64,000 nt of DNA from an uncultured Methanomassiliicoccales archaeon (GCA_934702355.1 CAKUXX010000003.1:1-64000); one strand, 5' to 3'; numbered from the stretch's first letter, positions 34,217 to 43,225 are shown. A program made the numbers and translations. Notes: a model not told the origin generated them from the letters alone.

Positions 34217-34300
34217 GTGAGTTGAGGGTGTTTTCATTGGGTGAGTTGAGGGTGTTTTCATTGGGTGAGTTGAGGGTGTTTTCATTGGGTGAGTTGAGGG
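34217..34300. repeat. 24-bp tandem repeat, 3.5 copies, upstream of ATPase gene
   Basis: Three identical 24-bp copies (34217-34240, 34241-34264, 34265-34288), each beginning GTGAGTTGAGGGTG, and a 12-bp partial fourth copy. They begin about 5 bp behind an AATATTAAT element that lies about 25 bp before the ATPase ATG. Confidence 0.9.
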
Positions 34301-34379
34301 ATTTTCCACCCCCCTCATCCCGTACCGGGAACACGTCGACGTACTAACTATGATATTCACGTTCCCCGATGCCCCACTC

Positions 34380-35426
34380 ATGTCGAAGGTTGTCCTGAAC
34401 CACGGGGCGGGCGGAGAGCTCATGCAGGAGTTCCTGTCCAAGCATATCACCAATCATTTCCCTAAGATGAACGCGGACGTTCCACTCGATTCCATGGACG
34501 ATTCCGCCGTAGTGGATGATGTGGTGTTCACCATCGACGGCCATACCGTCAAACCCCTGTTCTTCCCGGGAGGGGACATAGGCAAGATATCGGTTGCCGG
34601 GACCGTGAACGACATCTCGGTCATGGGTGCGACCCCCATAGCCCTGGCCTGCTCCGTCATTATGGAGGAGGGCCTGGACATCGACATCGTCGACAGGGTC
34701 ATGGACTCCATGGGGAAGACCGCAGCAGGATGCGGCGTCCCGATCGCGACAGGCGACACGAAGGTCGTTGAATCCGGAGCTGTCGATCAGATGGTCATGT
34801 CCACATCCGCCGTAGGGAAAAGATCTCCCTACCTCGACTCGAACCTCGCGAAAGCGGCCGAGTACAGGAAGGTGGAGAACAGATGGTGCACGGATTCCAG
34901 CGTCAGGCCCGGAGACGCCATAATCGTATCAGGTTACATGGGAGACCACGGCATCGCCCTCCTGTCGTTCCGCGAGGGATACGGCTTCGAGAGCGAGGTC
35001 CAGAGCGACGTCGCGCCGCTCAACAAGATGATCGCCGAGGGACTGAAGGTCGGAGGCATAGTGGCCATGAAGGACCCCACCCGCGGAGGTCTGGCCAACA
35101 CCCTGAACGAGTGGTGCTCCAAATCACACATAGGCATGGACATCGACTACAACGCCATCCCCCTAAGGGACGGCGTGGTCAACGCATGCGACCTCCTCGG
35201 AATAGATGCGCTCAGCATCGGCAATGAGGGAAAGGCGGTGATCGGAGTCGTCCCCGAGATGGCAGAGGAGGTCCTCAAGGCCATCAGAAGGACCCCCGAA
35301 GGAAAGGATGCCGCCATCATCGGCCATGCCGTGGACGGTCCGGAGAGGGTCGTCATGAGGACAGAGGTCGGAGGAAGGAGGATCCTCGAGGCCCCCGCAG
35401 GAGACCCCGTCCCCAGGATCTGCTGA
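34380..35426 (+). CDS. hypE: hydrogenase maturation factor HypE
   Basis: HypE dehydrates the carbamoylated C-terminal cysteine to thiocyanate, giving the cyanide ligands of NiFe hydrogenases. The 348-residue protein starts with NHGAGGELMQEF, has DDSAVV and TVNDISVMGATP of the PurM-like fold, KDPTRGGLANTLNE, and ends in PRIC, the essential terminal cysteine. The start at 34380 gives the usual N-terminus; ATG 34350 is possible but adds an atypical extension. Its presence implies NiFe hydrogenases elsewhere in the genome. A PEBP gene follows 10 nt later and is probably co-transcribed. Confidence 0.95.
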   Translation: MSKVVLNHGAGGELMQEFLSKHITNHFPKMNADVPLDSMDDSAVVDDVVFTIDGHTVKPLFFPGGDIGKISVAGTVNDISVMGATPIALACSVIMEEGLDIDIVDRVMDSMGKTAAGCGVPIATGDTKVVESGAVDQMVMSTSAVGKRSPYLDSNLAKAAEYRKVENRWCTDSSVRPGDAIIVSGYMGDHGIALLSFREGYGFESEVQSDVAPLNKMIAEGLKVGGIVAMKDPTRGGLANTLNEWCSKSHIGMDIDYNAIPLRDGVVNACDLLGIDALSIGNEGKAVIGVVPEMAEEVLKAIRRTPEGKDAAIIGHAVDGPERVVMRTEVGGRRILEAPAGDPVPRIC

Positions 35427-35436
35427 GGTGTCTGAG

Positions 35437-35937
35437 ATGGAAGTCATCTGTGATGCGATAAAGGACGGATGGATCGAGGACAGATTCGGATCCAAGGGGG
35501 ATATCTTCGTCAACGGCATGCCCGGGCTCTCCGTCCCTCTTAGGATATCCGATGCTCCCGAGGGGACCGTCAGCTTCGCGGTCATCATGGACGACTACGA
35601 TGCTGTCGCCGTTAGCGGATTCAACTGGGTGCACTGGACACTCTGCGACCTCAAGAGACCCGAACTCAAGGAAGGGGAATCCCACAGGTCCGGGGACTTC
35701 GTCGAAGGATGCAACAGTTGGCACAGCATAGCATCCCCCAACAGCGTGGAGGAGGCCACCGGATACGGAGGCCCCGCCCCTCCGGACAAGGCCCACCGCT
35801 ACACCATCACGGCATATGCATTGGACACGGAACTCGGCCTCAAGAGAGGGTTCCTGCTCAACGAGCTGTACTTCGCCATGATGGACCACATCCTCGGGCA
35901 GAAGACGATCGTCGGACTGTACAGCCCCAAGAACTGA
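35437..35937 (+). CDS. YbhB/YbcL family (PEBP-like) protein
   Basis: A 166-residue phosphatidylethanolamine-binding-like protein. The PEBP signature is visible in SFAVIMDDYDA, FNWVHWTLCDL, and YGGPAPPDKAHRYTITAYAL, in the usual order, and the length is normal. Prokaryotic members are small cytoplasmic or secreted proteins without a settled role; some bind phosphate-like ligands. No signal peptide here. The ATG at 35437 follows GAGGTG by about 6 nt, and the gene lies 10 nt after hypE. A strong hairpin follows. Confidence 0.92.
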   Translation: MEVICDAIKDGWIEDRFGSKGDIFVNGMPGLSVPLRISDAPEGTVSFAVIMDDYDAVAVSGFNWVHWTLCDLKRPELKEGESHRSGDFVEGCNSWHSIASPNSVEEATGYGGPAPPDKAHRYTITAYALDTELGLKRGFLLNELYFAMMDHILGQKTIVGLYSPKN

Positions 35938-35946
35938 CCTTTTTAC

Positions 35947-35963
35947 GCGGGGGTCACCCCCGC
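35947..35963. terminator. bidirectional hairpin
   Basis: GCGGGGG and CCCCCGC form a perfect 7-bp stem with loop TCA between the converging PEBP and ATPase genes; CCTTTTTAC precedes it. Confidence 0.7.
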
Positions 35964-35965
35964 AC

Positions 35966-37300
35966 TCATATGAACATCGTCATGTAGATCGGTAAGTAAC
36001 CGATCTTCCCGTCCACCCTCAGATTCTTGGGATGGATGACGTACGCACGCTCGATCCTGCGCCCATATGTCTCCAGGAAATCATCCAATGACTTGTGCGA
36101 CGATGATCTCTCACCGGATTTGACCTCGATCGGGACGATGCTGCGCCCATCGGCTATGACGAAATCCACCTCCAGGCCGTATGTGTTGTTCTCGGACCTG
36201 CGCTTGCTGAATGCCAATCTGTAGCCTTTGGCCGCAAGTTCCTGCGCCACGACGTTCTCGAACAACATCCCGCGGTTCAATCCCAGATTGCGATTCAGGA
36301 CCATGTCGTATATCTCGTCCTTCGCACTGTTGGAACCGAATGCCATGGTCATCAGAAGACCCGAATCCGCCATGTACACCTTGAACGAGTTCGTGTCGAT
36401 GTGGAAATCCAAAGCAGGGTCTGGATCCGTGCACCGGTAGCATATGTTGACCGTTTTCGATTCGGAAAGCCAATCGATGGCGTTGATGTAATCCCTGCTT
36501 CTCGAGCCGACTGCGATGTCCGCAGGAGAGAAGGTCTTCTCACGTTTAGAGAGCGCCGAAGGTATGTTCTTGAAGATTGCCCTTGCCTTCGACCCTGTGG
36601 GCTCACGGATCTTTGTAATATCATCCCTGTAGAGATCGAGTATGGACTGCTTCGCCACTTCGACTTCTGTGAAACGCCCCGTACGGACGTATTCCGCTAT
36701 GCACTGGGGCATACCGCCCACAGCCATGTACACAGCGAATTTTCCCATCATCTCCTCGTGGATGGCACGTGAGACAGCCGTACCTTCATCGAAACATCTC
36801 TTCAAGTAATCCTCAGGGAACGGGGAGCCCGTGGCCCACATGAACTCCTGGAAATCCATAGGTCTCATCTGCACGGTCATCTCTTCCGAAGGGATCAGTA
36901 TATTGCGGACGTTCTTCTTTATCGATATCAAAGTGCCCGTTTCGATGTAATCATACCTTCCATCTTCCACGAGATGCTTGATCATCTGCCTGGCCTTCGG
37001 ATAGCGCTGCACTTCGTCGAAGACTATGGCGCTTTGTCTTTCATACAAGATTGCGCCTGTCAGGTCCTGCAGCTGTCCGAAGAAATCGTCCAATGTACGA
37101 TACTCCTCGAAGACCGTCTTCAACACAGGATCGTTCTGCGAGAAATCGATGACTATCGATGATTTGTATTCGGATCTAACGAATTCTCTGACGATCGTGG
37201 TCTTTCCTACACGGCGCGGACCTTCGACCAGGACCGCATATCTACCGGCCCAGTTGTCCTTCCAGTGCTTCAGCTCATTCCAGACCTTACGCTTGAACAC
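35966..37300 (-). CDS. AAA_14/DUF4143 ATPase (COG1373)
   Basis: A 444-residue ATPase. P-loop VEGPRRVGKTTIVREF at about 25-40, Walker B SAIVFDEVQRYPKARQ near 92, ETGTLISIKKN as sensor region, MRPMDFQEFMWATG, and VGGMPQCIAEYV in the middle helical part. The DUF4143 end has a nuclease-like core: LEVDFVIADGRSIVPIEVKSGE, with the D and E-x-K in place. The nearest relative in this window is the gene cut by the right edge. The ATG lies about 25 bp after a TTAATAAT element. Two 22-bp direct repeats lie further upstream. Function unknown. Confidence 0.88.
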   Translation of the reverse strand: MFKRKVWNELKHWKDNWAGRYAVLVEGPRRVGKTTIVREFVRSEYKSSIVIDFSQNDPVLKTVFEEYRTLDDFFGQLQDLTGAILYERQSAIVFDEVQRYPKARQMIKHLVEDGRYDYIETGTLISIKKNVRNILIPSEEMTVQMRPMDFQEFMWATGSPFPEDYLKRCFDEGTAVSRAIHEEMMGKFAVYMAVGGMPQCIAEYVRTGRFTEVEVAKQSILDLYRDDITKIREPTGSKARAIFKNIPSALSKREKTFSPADIAVGSRSRDYINAIDWLSESKTVNICYRCTDPDPALDFHIDTNSFKVYMADSGLLMTMAFGSNSAKDEIYDMVLNRNLGLNRGMLFENVVAQELAAKGYRLAFSKRRSENNTYGLEVDFVIADGRSIVPIEVKSGERSSSHKSLDDFLETYGRRIERAYVIHPKNLRVDGKIGYLPIYMTMFI

Positions 37301-37356
37301 GGGTGAATCATCAACGTTGGATTGTTAATAATCATTCTTCCGATACCCAGCAAAAA

Positions 37357-37411
37357 TTTACAGCACGTTTGGGATTGAATTTTCATCCGTTTACAGCACG
37401 TTTGGGATTGA
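37357..37411. repeat. two 22-bp direct repeats upstream of ATPase gene
   Basis: Identical 22-bp copies beginning TTTACAGCACGTTTGGG at 37357-37378 and 37390-37411, 33 bp apart (about three helical turns). They lie about 25 bp behind the TATA element of the minus-strand ATPase gene. The rest of 37301-37537 holds the promoters only. Confidence 0.85.
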
Positions 37412-37537
37412 GTTCTATGAATGAACATCACCTGACAAGATACTGCGACAGACATATCGAAAGCGACCCGATCCCCGCATGCAACCATGCGCGTTCAAAT
37501 ATCGGCATGCCATCCTTCGCATCGAGGTCAGCAGGAT

Positions 37538-38725
37538 ATGGTAACCTTTCAGCCTTTTCCAGGATACAGGCCCAACATCAGGGCCGGCGAGCACGTCGGA
37601 GACCGCATCTCCCCGCCTTATGACGTCATAGGGCCCGATGCGTTGAAGGAGCTCCAGTCCAAGGAACACAACGTGACAAGACTCACGCTGCTTCCGGATC
37701 CGGACAAAAGGTACCACAATGCCCGCAAAGAACTTGATGCGTGGATCACCGACGGAAGCCTGAAACAGGATTCCGACTCATTCTACATCTACGAGCAGAC
37801 ATTCGACGACAATGGGACCACCCGCACGCGCAGAGGCATTGTGGGCATACTGAAGACCGAGAAGTACGAAGAGGGGAACATAATCCCTCATGAGGAGACT
37901 TTCTCCAAGGTGAAGGCGGACCGCCTCAACCTGCTCAGGGACATGGAAGCCCACCTCGAATCCATATTCGGCATCGTCCCCGGCCTCTCGCCGGAGCTTT
38001 CCAAGGATGTGAGGAACAACGAGGCACTCGTATACAGGTACGTGGACAGCGACGGAGTCGAGCACAGATACTACAGGATCTCGGACCCCGCCATCACATC
38101 CAGGATGACCGAGGAGCTCAGCTCCCAGAAGATGCTCATCGCCGACGGTCACCACAGATACGAGACCGCTCTCAACTATGCGCTCGAGAATCCCGACGAC
38201 GAGAAGAAGCAGTATGTCCTTGCGACGCTCGTCCCCGCCAACGACGAGGGACTCGTCATATGGCCTACGCACAGGCTCGTGAAGGCAGGGGACATATCCG
38301 AGAAGAATGCCATCAAAGGGATCTCCAAGGCCCTGGAGCTCACCGAGACCACACGCGACGAGATGATCGCAGGCCTCGGAGACCACATGATGGGACTGGC
38401 GTTCAAGACAGGCGCATGCTACTTCGCGGACTACGACGGCAAGGAAGACCCCATGTGGACTCTGGACACATACGTCGTACAGGAGAAGATCCTCAAGGGC
38501 GTGTACAAGTCCGATGAGGGGAAGGCGGACGTGTCGTACGATGCGGAGCTGGATTCCGCCCTGGCCAAACTGGACTCGAAGGAGTACGACCTTGCGATCA
38601 TCCTCAACGCCCCGAGCCTCCAGAAGATCTGGGATCTGTCCATAATCGGGAAGCGCATGCCCAAGAAGACCACATTCTTCTTCCCGAAGATCTGGTCCGG
38701 GTTCGTGTTCTACCTGATGAGATGA
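37538..38725 (+). CDS. DUF1015 family protein
   Basis: A 395-residue DUF1015 protein. It opens with FQPFPGYRPN and PPYDVI, contains the family hallmark IADGHHRYETAL (about residues 206-217), ATLVPANDEGLVIWPTHRL, and closes with RMPKKTTFFFPKIWSGFVFY. The family has a ParB-like element and no firmly established function; as I recall, members often lie beside serA and phosphoserine aminotransferase genes in bacteria, so a link to serine metabolism is suspected. Here serA lies 7 kb away, separated by ATPase genes. GCAGGAT precedes the ATG at 37538, and a hairpin ends the gene. Confidence 0.9.
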   Translation: MVTFQPFPGYRPNIRAGEHVGDRISPPYDVIGPDALKELQSKEHNVTRLTLLPDPDKRYHNARKELDAWITDGSLKQDSDSFYIYEQTFDDNGTTRTRRGIVGILKTEKYEEGNIIPHEETFSKVKADRLNLLRDMEAHLESIFGIVPGLSPELSKDVRNNEALVYRYVDSDGVEHRYYRISDPAITSRMTEELSSQKMLIADGHHRYETALNYALENPDDEKKQYVLATLVPANDEGLVIWPTHRLVKAGDISEKNAIKGISKALELTETTRDEMIAGLGDHMMGLAFKTGACYFADYDGKEDPMWTLDTYVVQEKILKGVYKSDEGKADVSYDAELDSALAKLDSKEYDLAIILNAPSLQKIWDLSIIGKRMPKKTTFFFPKIWSGFVFYLMR

Positions 38726-38734
38726 AACTACAGT

Positions 38735-38750
38735 TGCCCCTTCGGGGGCA
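38735..38750 (+). terminator. hairpin after DUF1015 gene
   Basis: TGCCCC and GGGGCA pair around a stable TTCG loop, followed by a pyrimidine-rich tract with TTTTT about 20 nt later. Confidence 0.7.
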
Positions 38751-38841
38751 GCGATTTTCCCCTTTCTTTCCTATTTTTGATCCTGAATCATGCCCGTGTG
38801 GGATACTCAGCTACGCATTTCCTTGATTTGAGGAAATGAAT

Positions 38842-38881
38842 TTCCCAGAAATGGGGAAATGGACTTCCTCATTTCTGGGAA
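38842..38881. repeat. 12-bp inverted repeat upstream of ATPase gene
   Basis: TTCCCAGAAATG (38842-38853) is perfectly inverted as CATTTCTGGGAA (38870-38881). The right arm ends a few bases before GTTATAG, the likely TATA element of the ATPase gene. Additional partial copies (GAGGAAATGAA, GGGGAAATGG) surround it. Confidence 0.75.
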
Positions 38882-38913
38882 CAATGTTATAGATGGAATA
38901 CGTGGAAACCTGC

Positions 38914-40185
38914 ATGACCGCAGAGTACTGGCCACGGATTGCCGATGTCGCCATTCGATCTGAACTATCGAACAAGGGTGCCGTTTCTATAAGTGGACTC
39001 AGAGGATGCGGTAAAACAGAGACTGGCAGACACTTCTCGAACAGCCAGGCATACCTCTCCGATCCCCGCGACCTGAACATGATGCTCGTCGCGAAGACCG
39101 ACCCCTCGTCGATCCTACAAGGTGATTCTCCAAGATTACTCGATGAATGGCAGACGTTTCCGCAATTGCAGTATGCGATCGGATGTGAAATGGATGGGGA
39201 AAGCACTCCCGGCCGGTTCATCATGACAAGTTCATCCATGCCTACGGATAATGATCGGATACACACCAGATCGGGCAGGTTCGGATTCGTCACCATGAGG
39301 ACGATGAGCCTCTACGAGTCCAGGGAATCCAACGGCAATGTGTCCATGGCCGGACTATTCCGCGGCGAACCGCTCAGGTACGGAGAATCCAAACACACTG
39401 TGCGCGACATCGCTGACATATCCGTCAGAGGCGGATGGCCCCAGGCCGTGACGAACGGATACAAAAGACCGGTATTGGCCGACGAATATGTGAAATCGAT
39501 CTGCAGAGGCGGAATATCCCTCTCGGACGGTGTGAGGCGCGACCCGCTCCTGGTCCGTAACATCCTACGCTCTCTGGCCAAGAACACATCCACATTGGCC
39601 TCGCTGAAGACCATAACATCGAATGTATGCACATATGCCGAATCCAACGGCGCTATGGCCACGTCCAAGACCATTTCATCGTATTGCAACGCCCTGAGGG
39701 ACACCTACGTCACCGAAGACATTCCCGCATGCGGCAATTCGGCCCGTTCCAAAACGCCACTCAGGGAATCGGCCAAACGTCAGCTTACCGACCCATCCAT
39801 CGCCGCATCGTTGCTCGGCCTCGATTCGGACGGACTGATGAACGATCTCCAGACCTTCGGATTCATCTTCGAGACCCTATGCGACCGCGACATCAGGACC
39901 TATGCGGAGGCCATGGGCGGAAGAGTTGGACACTATCACGACAACAACGACCTGGAAGTGGATGCCATAGTCGAGACGGATGACGGAAGGTGGGGCGCTA
40001 TAGAGATGAAACTCGGCGGAGGCTATGCCGACGACGGAGCGAAGAACCTCAACCGCCTGGAAGACAAGGTCGTTAAAGAGGGGAAGCGCAGACCGGAGTT
40101 CAAGATGGTCCTGACATCTACAGGTTTGACCTACAAACGCGATGACGGGGTCATTGTGGTGCCGATCGGATGCCTGGGCCCGTGA
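38914..40185 (+). CDS. DUF4143-type ATPase (COG1373)
   Basis: A 423-residue ATPase, sister of the one at 32916-34181: EYWPRIADVAIRSEL at the start, P-loop ISGLRGCGKTETGRHF, Walker B PRLLDEWQTFPQLQ, then DUF4143 and a nuclease-like end LEVDAIVETDDGRWGAIEMKLG. I prefer ATG 38914, which aligns with the sister protein and lies about 25 bp after GTTATAG, giving a leaderless mRNA; ATG 38893 would add seven residues. The inverted repeat upstream differs entirely from the repeat of its sister gene. The family's role is unknown; the nuclease-like core appears intact. Confidence 0.86.
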   Translation: MTAEYWPRIADVAIRSELSNKGAVSISGLRGCGKTETGRHFSNSQAYLSDPRDLNMMLVAKTDPSSILQGDSPRLLDEWQTFPQLQYAIGCEMDGESTPGRFIMTSSSMPTDNDRIHTRSGRFGFVTMRTMSLYESRESNGNVSMAGLFRGEPLRYGESKHTVRDIADISVRGGWPQAVTNGYKRPVLADEYVKSICRGGISLSDGVRRDPLLVRNILRSLAKNTSTLASLKTITSNVCTYAESNGAMATSKTISSYCNALRDTYVTEDIPACGNSARSKTPLRESAKRQLTDPSIAASLLGLDSDGLMNDLQTFGFIFETLCDRDIRTYAEAMGGRVGHYHDNNDLEVDAIVETDDGRWGAIEMKLGGGYADDGAKNLNRLEDKVVKEGKRRPEFKMVLTSTGLTYKRDDGVIVVPIGCLGP

Positions 40186-40219
40186 AAGAACGATGCAGTC
40201 ATTCGGACACTGGAACGGG

Positions 40220-40230
40220 TAAAAAAAAAG
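40220..40230 (-). terminator. T-run after tRNA-Thr
   Basis: On the minus strand the tRNA is followed by GC and then nine T residues, a typical archaeal oligo-T terminator. Confidence 0.7.
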
Positions 40231-40232
40231 CA

Positions 40233-40307
40233 TGGAGCCGCCGATGGGAATCGAACCCACGACCTACGCCTTACCAAGGCGTCGCTATACCCCTTAGCCA
40301 CGGCGGC
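40233..40307 (-). tRNA. tRNA-Thr (anticodon GGT)
   Basis: Full cloverleaf: acceptor GCCGCCG/CGGCGGC, D stem GCTA/TAGC, anticodon stem ACGCC/GGCGT with loop TTGGTAA (anticodon GGT), T arm GTGGG-TTCGATT-CCCAT. Discriminator T and an encoded CCA end the gene. A run of nine T residues follows 4 nt downstream and should stop transcription. Confidence 0.95.
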
Positions 40308-40450
40308 AATTGTAAATCAGCGTATTAGAAACTCATTCATAAAGGTTCCTATTCGCCAGAGGCCCTCTGCATTATGCGAAGCCCGCAATGATGCGGATTG
40401 ATGGAGAATGGAGGGGTTTTTGCCCCCTTTCGGGGGCATTGAGGTTTGGT

Positions 40451-43057
40451 TCACTGCTCGTTCTGAGCTTCGGTGTCGATCGCCCTGCGCTTGGCGAGGA
40501 ACTTGGGGCCCTTCCAGCTCCAGTCTCCCATCAGGTGCATGAGCGCGGGAACGACATAGGGCACGACGAACAGAGCGTCGACCAGGATGGCGAATCCGAG
40601 TGCGAATCCGACCTCCTGGAGCATGCTGGATCCGGACAGGAGGAGCGTCAGGAACGTTCCGCCCATGATAAGACCGCAGAGGGTGATGATGGATCCGGAC
40701 CAGGAGAGCGCGTTCTCGATGGCCTCGTCGTTGGAGAGTCCCTTGAGCTTGCCCTCCCTTATACGGGTGGTCAGCAGGATATCGTAGTCCATTCCGAGTC
40801 CGAGACATATGACGAACAGCACGATGGGCACAATCCAGATCACTTCGAGACCCATCATGGTTCCGAAGACCAGGTTCAGCATTCCAAGTGTCCATATGAC
40901 GCTCATCATAATCGTCGCGAGGGACCTTATCGGTGTGAAGTAGACTCCCAGCACGAAGAGCAGCAGGAAGTAGATCAGGACTATGACACCGATCTCGATC
41001 AGATGGAACTCGCCGTTGACGGTTTCGGAGATGTCGTACAGGATGGCACCGGTTCCGATGACCCATGTTCCCTGGACCCACTGGTTGTCCTCGGAGAACT
41101 GGGCCATGACGTCCCTGGCGGTTCCGATGGAATCCATGGACTGAGAGGACATGGGCTCGTCCTTGACGATTATCATGACCTTGACGTACTTTCCGTCCAT
41201 GTCGCTTCCGTTGGCGGAGATCAGTCCGGCACCGACGTTCAGCTGGTAGTCGATGAGTCCGGAGATCGTCATCGGGAGACCGTCCACGAGGTAATCCGAA
41301 GGAGCCTTGCCCCATGCGTGGTACTTCTCGAAGAACTCGTTGAGAGGCGTGGTGATCATGTCGGGGAGCGCGGCGTTGCCGACGATGGCCTTGTTGACGA
41401 CCTCGGGTGTCACTGCGCTCGCAGCGAATGCGGCAGCGGTTGTAGCGTCCATGCCCCCAGCGACCGCCTTATCGTAGACCGCCTTGGTGGCGACCTTCTG
41501 TGCGGCATCGTAGAGGTATGCCCACGGGGTGGGTCCGAGAGCGAGGCTTATGTTGCTGTCCGCAGCCTGCAGGGCTCCAGGCTGTCCGCCCAGGATCGAA
41601 GCGCCTACCAGACCGCTCTGGATGGCCATTATGCGGGCCATTCCCTGTTCGGTCCAGGTCAATGTGCTGACCTTGCCCATACCCGCCTTCGAGAGATCGT
41701 ACTCGTTGAACATGGCGAGCGCCTCATCGGACTCGATGAGGGCGTATGTGGGCATCATGTATCCGCCGTCTGTGTTGTCTGTTATGGTGTGGACTCCGTC
41801 CTTTGCCTCGGAATCGGGCATGACGCTGATCATGTCGAACGAGGTCTCGGATGTGAAAGCTACGTATCCGAGAGGTACTGTGAGCAGGATCGCGACGACC
41901 ACTATGGGGACTGCATGCTTGGTGGAGAACTTCCCTGCGAAGGAGAAGTACTTCCTGGATGCCATGACGCAGCGTCCGTAGAATCCGGAGCGCATCTTGC
42001 TCTTTCCGGAATAGTCATCGACAGTCCTGGGCCAGAAGATCTTGTCTCCGACCAAGGCGATGACCGCGGGGATGAGCGAAAGCGCGGCGAGCATGGCCAA
42101 GACTATTCCGAGCGCGAGGACTACGGCCATCGTGGAGACGAGACTGAACGAACATGTCGCCATGACCGCGAATCCGATTATGACCGCAAGACCGGATGTG
42201 AACACAGACTCACCGGCCCACTTGATGGCCTCTGTGAGAGCAGCCTCCTTGTCCCTGTTGTTGTAGATGCGCTCCTCTCTGTACCTTGCGATGATGAACA
42301 CGGAGTAATCGCATCCGGCACCGAGCATCGAGACGAGCACGATTGTCTTGGTTATGTAGAATATGTCGAGGAACTGTCCGAGAGCGAACGTCAGGGCGAG
42401 GATGATACCGTATGCCGTTCCGACGACTATCGGAGGGACGAGCGCTGTCACGAGAGTGTAGAAGAACAGTCCGAGGAGCAGAAGGATCAGGAGGATCGAC
42501 AGGGGATCGATCTTGGCCACATCTGCGTTGGCCCCTTCCAGCGTATCGTACGCTATAGGGATCGTTCCGGTGACGTATGTGTCGATGTCGAGACCGGATT
42601 CGTTGACCGCGGAGGCGACTGCGCTCCTCAGCTTTCCGATCTCGTCCATGGCCGAAATGTCATCAGAGAATATGAACGACAGAAGGAAAACACCGGACTG
42701 GCTGCCGTCATGACTGAAAGCACCCATCGCCGTGTATGTCAGACCGTTCCCGTAGCGGTCCTGCAGGACCTCTCCCAATCTGGGGAGGAACACGGATTCG
42801 ATCTGACCGAGTTCCGCAGCGTCATCGTACGGAACCGCCAATATGGTATCTGAATTCAAACTGCTTCCGAAGTAGTCGTCAACGATATCCTGGCCGTTGC
42901 TCGACTCCGAATCGAGGCCCTTCATGGAGGTCATATCGTAGTTCAGAACGTCTCCTGCGTTCGCTGCGAACGGCAGCGCAACGATGAGGGCGACGATCCA
43001 AAGCGCGATTATGGTCTTCGGGTGCCTCTGAACATGCTGAGCGTATTTCTCGAACAT
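40451..43057 (-). CDS. MMPL/RND-type exporter (HAE3-like)
   Basis: An 868-residue efflux protein with the two-fold RND layout: one N-terminal helix (TIIALWIVALIVALPFA), a large outer domain (about 35-200), five to six helices (about 205-345), a second helix pair around a second outer domain (about 400-690), and five terminal helices (about 695-850). Conserved motifs include AGCDYSVFIIARYREE and the repeat-equivalent LGLGMDYDILLTTRIREG, with the aspartates used in proton-driven transport. Substrates of archaeal members are unknown; lipids or drugs are likely. A TetR regulator gene is divergent, with two operator-like palindromes between, so export is probably induced by ligand. An inverted repeat TGCCCCC/GGGGGCA lies after its stop. 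Confidence 0.92.
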   Translation of the reverse strand: MFEKYAQHVQRHPKTIIALWIVALIVALPFAANAGDVLNYDMTSMKGLDSESSNGQDIVDDYFGSSLNSDTILAVPYDDAAELGQIESVFLPRLGEVLQDRYGNGLTYTAMGAFSHDGSQSGVFLLSFIFSDDISAMDEIGKLRSAVASAVNESGLDIDTYVTGTIPIAYDTLEGANADVAKIDPLSILLILLLLGLFFYTLVTALVPPIVVGTAYGIILALTFALGQFLDIFYITKTIVLVSMLGAGCDYSVFIIARYREERIYNNRDKEAALTEAIKWAGESVFTSGLAVIIGFAVMATCSFSLVSTMAVVLALGIVLAMLAALSLIPAVIALVGDKIFWPRTVDDYSGKSKMRSGFYGRCVMASRKYFSFAGKFSTKHAVPIVVVAILLTVPLGYVAFTSETSFDMISVMPDSEAKDGVHTITDNTDGGYMMPTYALIESDEALAMFNEYDLSKAGMGKVSTLTWTEQGMARIMAIQSGLVGASILGGQPGALQAADSNISLALGPTPWAYLYDAAQKVATKAVYDKAVAGGMDATTAAAFAASAVTPEVVNKAIVGNAALPDMITTPLNEFFEKYHAWGKAPSDYLVDGLPMTISGLIDYQLNVGAGLISANGSDMDGKYVKVMIIVKDEPMSSQSMDSIGTARDVMAQFSEDNQWVQGTWVIGTGAILYDISETVNGEFHLIEIGVIVLIYFLLLFVLGVYFTPIRSLATIMMSVIWTLGMLNLVFGTMMGLEVIWIVPIVLFVICLGLGMDYDILLTTRIREGKLKGLSNDEAIENALSWSGSIITLCGLIMGGTFLTLLLSGSSMLQEVGFALGFAILVDALFVVPYVVPALMHLMGDWSWKGPKFLAKRRAIDTEAQNEQ

Positions 43058-43069
43058 ATCCTATTCACC

Positions 43070-43121
43070 TTTGAACGCGCTCAAAATTACGAACTATTTA
43101 AGTATTTTGAACGTGCTCAAA
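43070..43121. promoter_or_regulatory. twin operator palindromes for TetR regulator
   Basis: TTTGAACGCGCTCAAA (43070-43085) and TTTGAACGTGCTCAAA (43106-43121) are near-palindromes 36 bp apart, flanking the AT-rich ACTATTTAAGTATT promoter core. They lie between the divergent exporter and TetR genes, the usual place for autoregulated TetR operators. Confidence 0.8.
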
Positions 43122-43225
43122 TCTCCATACGAAGCATCCCGAAGCAGAAAGGGAGCCGCGATTCGGTGGCGATAAATACGGCAGAGCCCAATCCACAATC
43201 ACAGGAGAGCGAGGAGAAGAGGAAA

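Noticed and set aside
34182..34334. Peptide repeat as a protein domain of the ATPase
   Set aside because: The repeat lies upstream of the TATA element and of the conserved N-terminus of the sister protein.
40388..42853. 821-aa open frame on the plus strand
   Set aside because: Antisense to the MMPL exporter, which has clear family motifs; the frame is Asp/His/Glu-rich shadow sequence.
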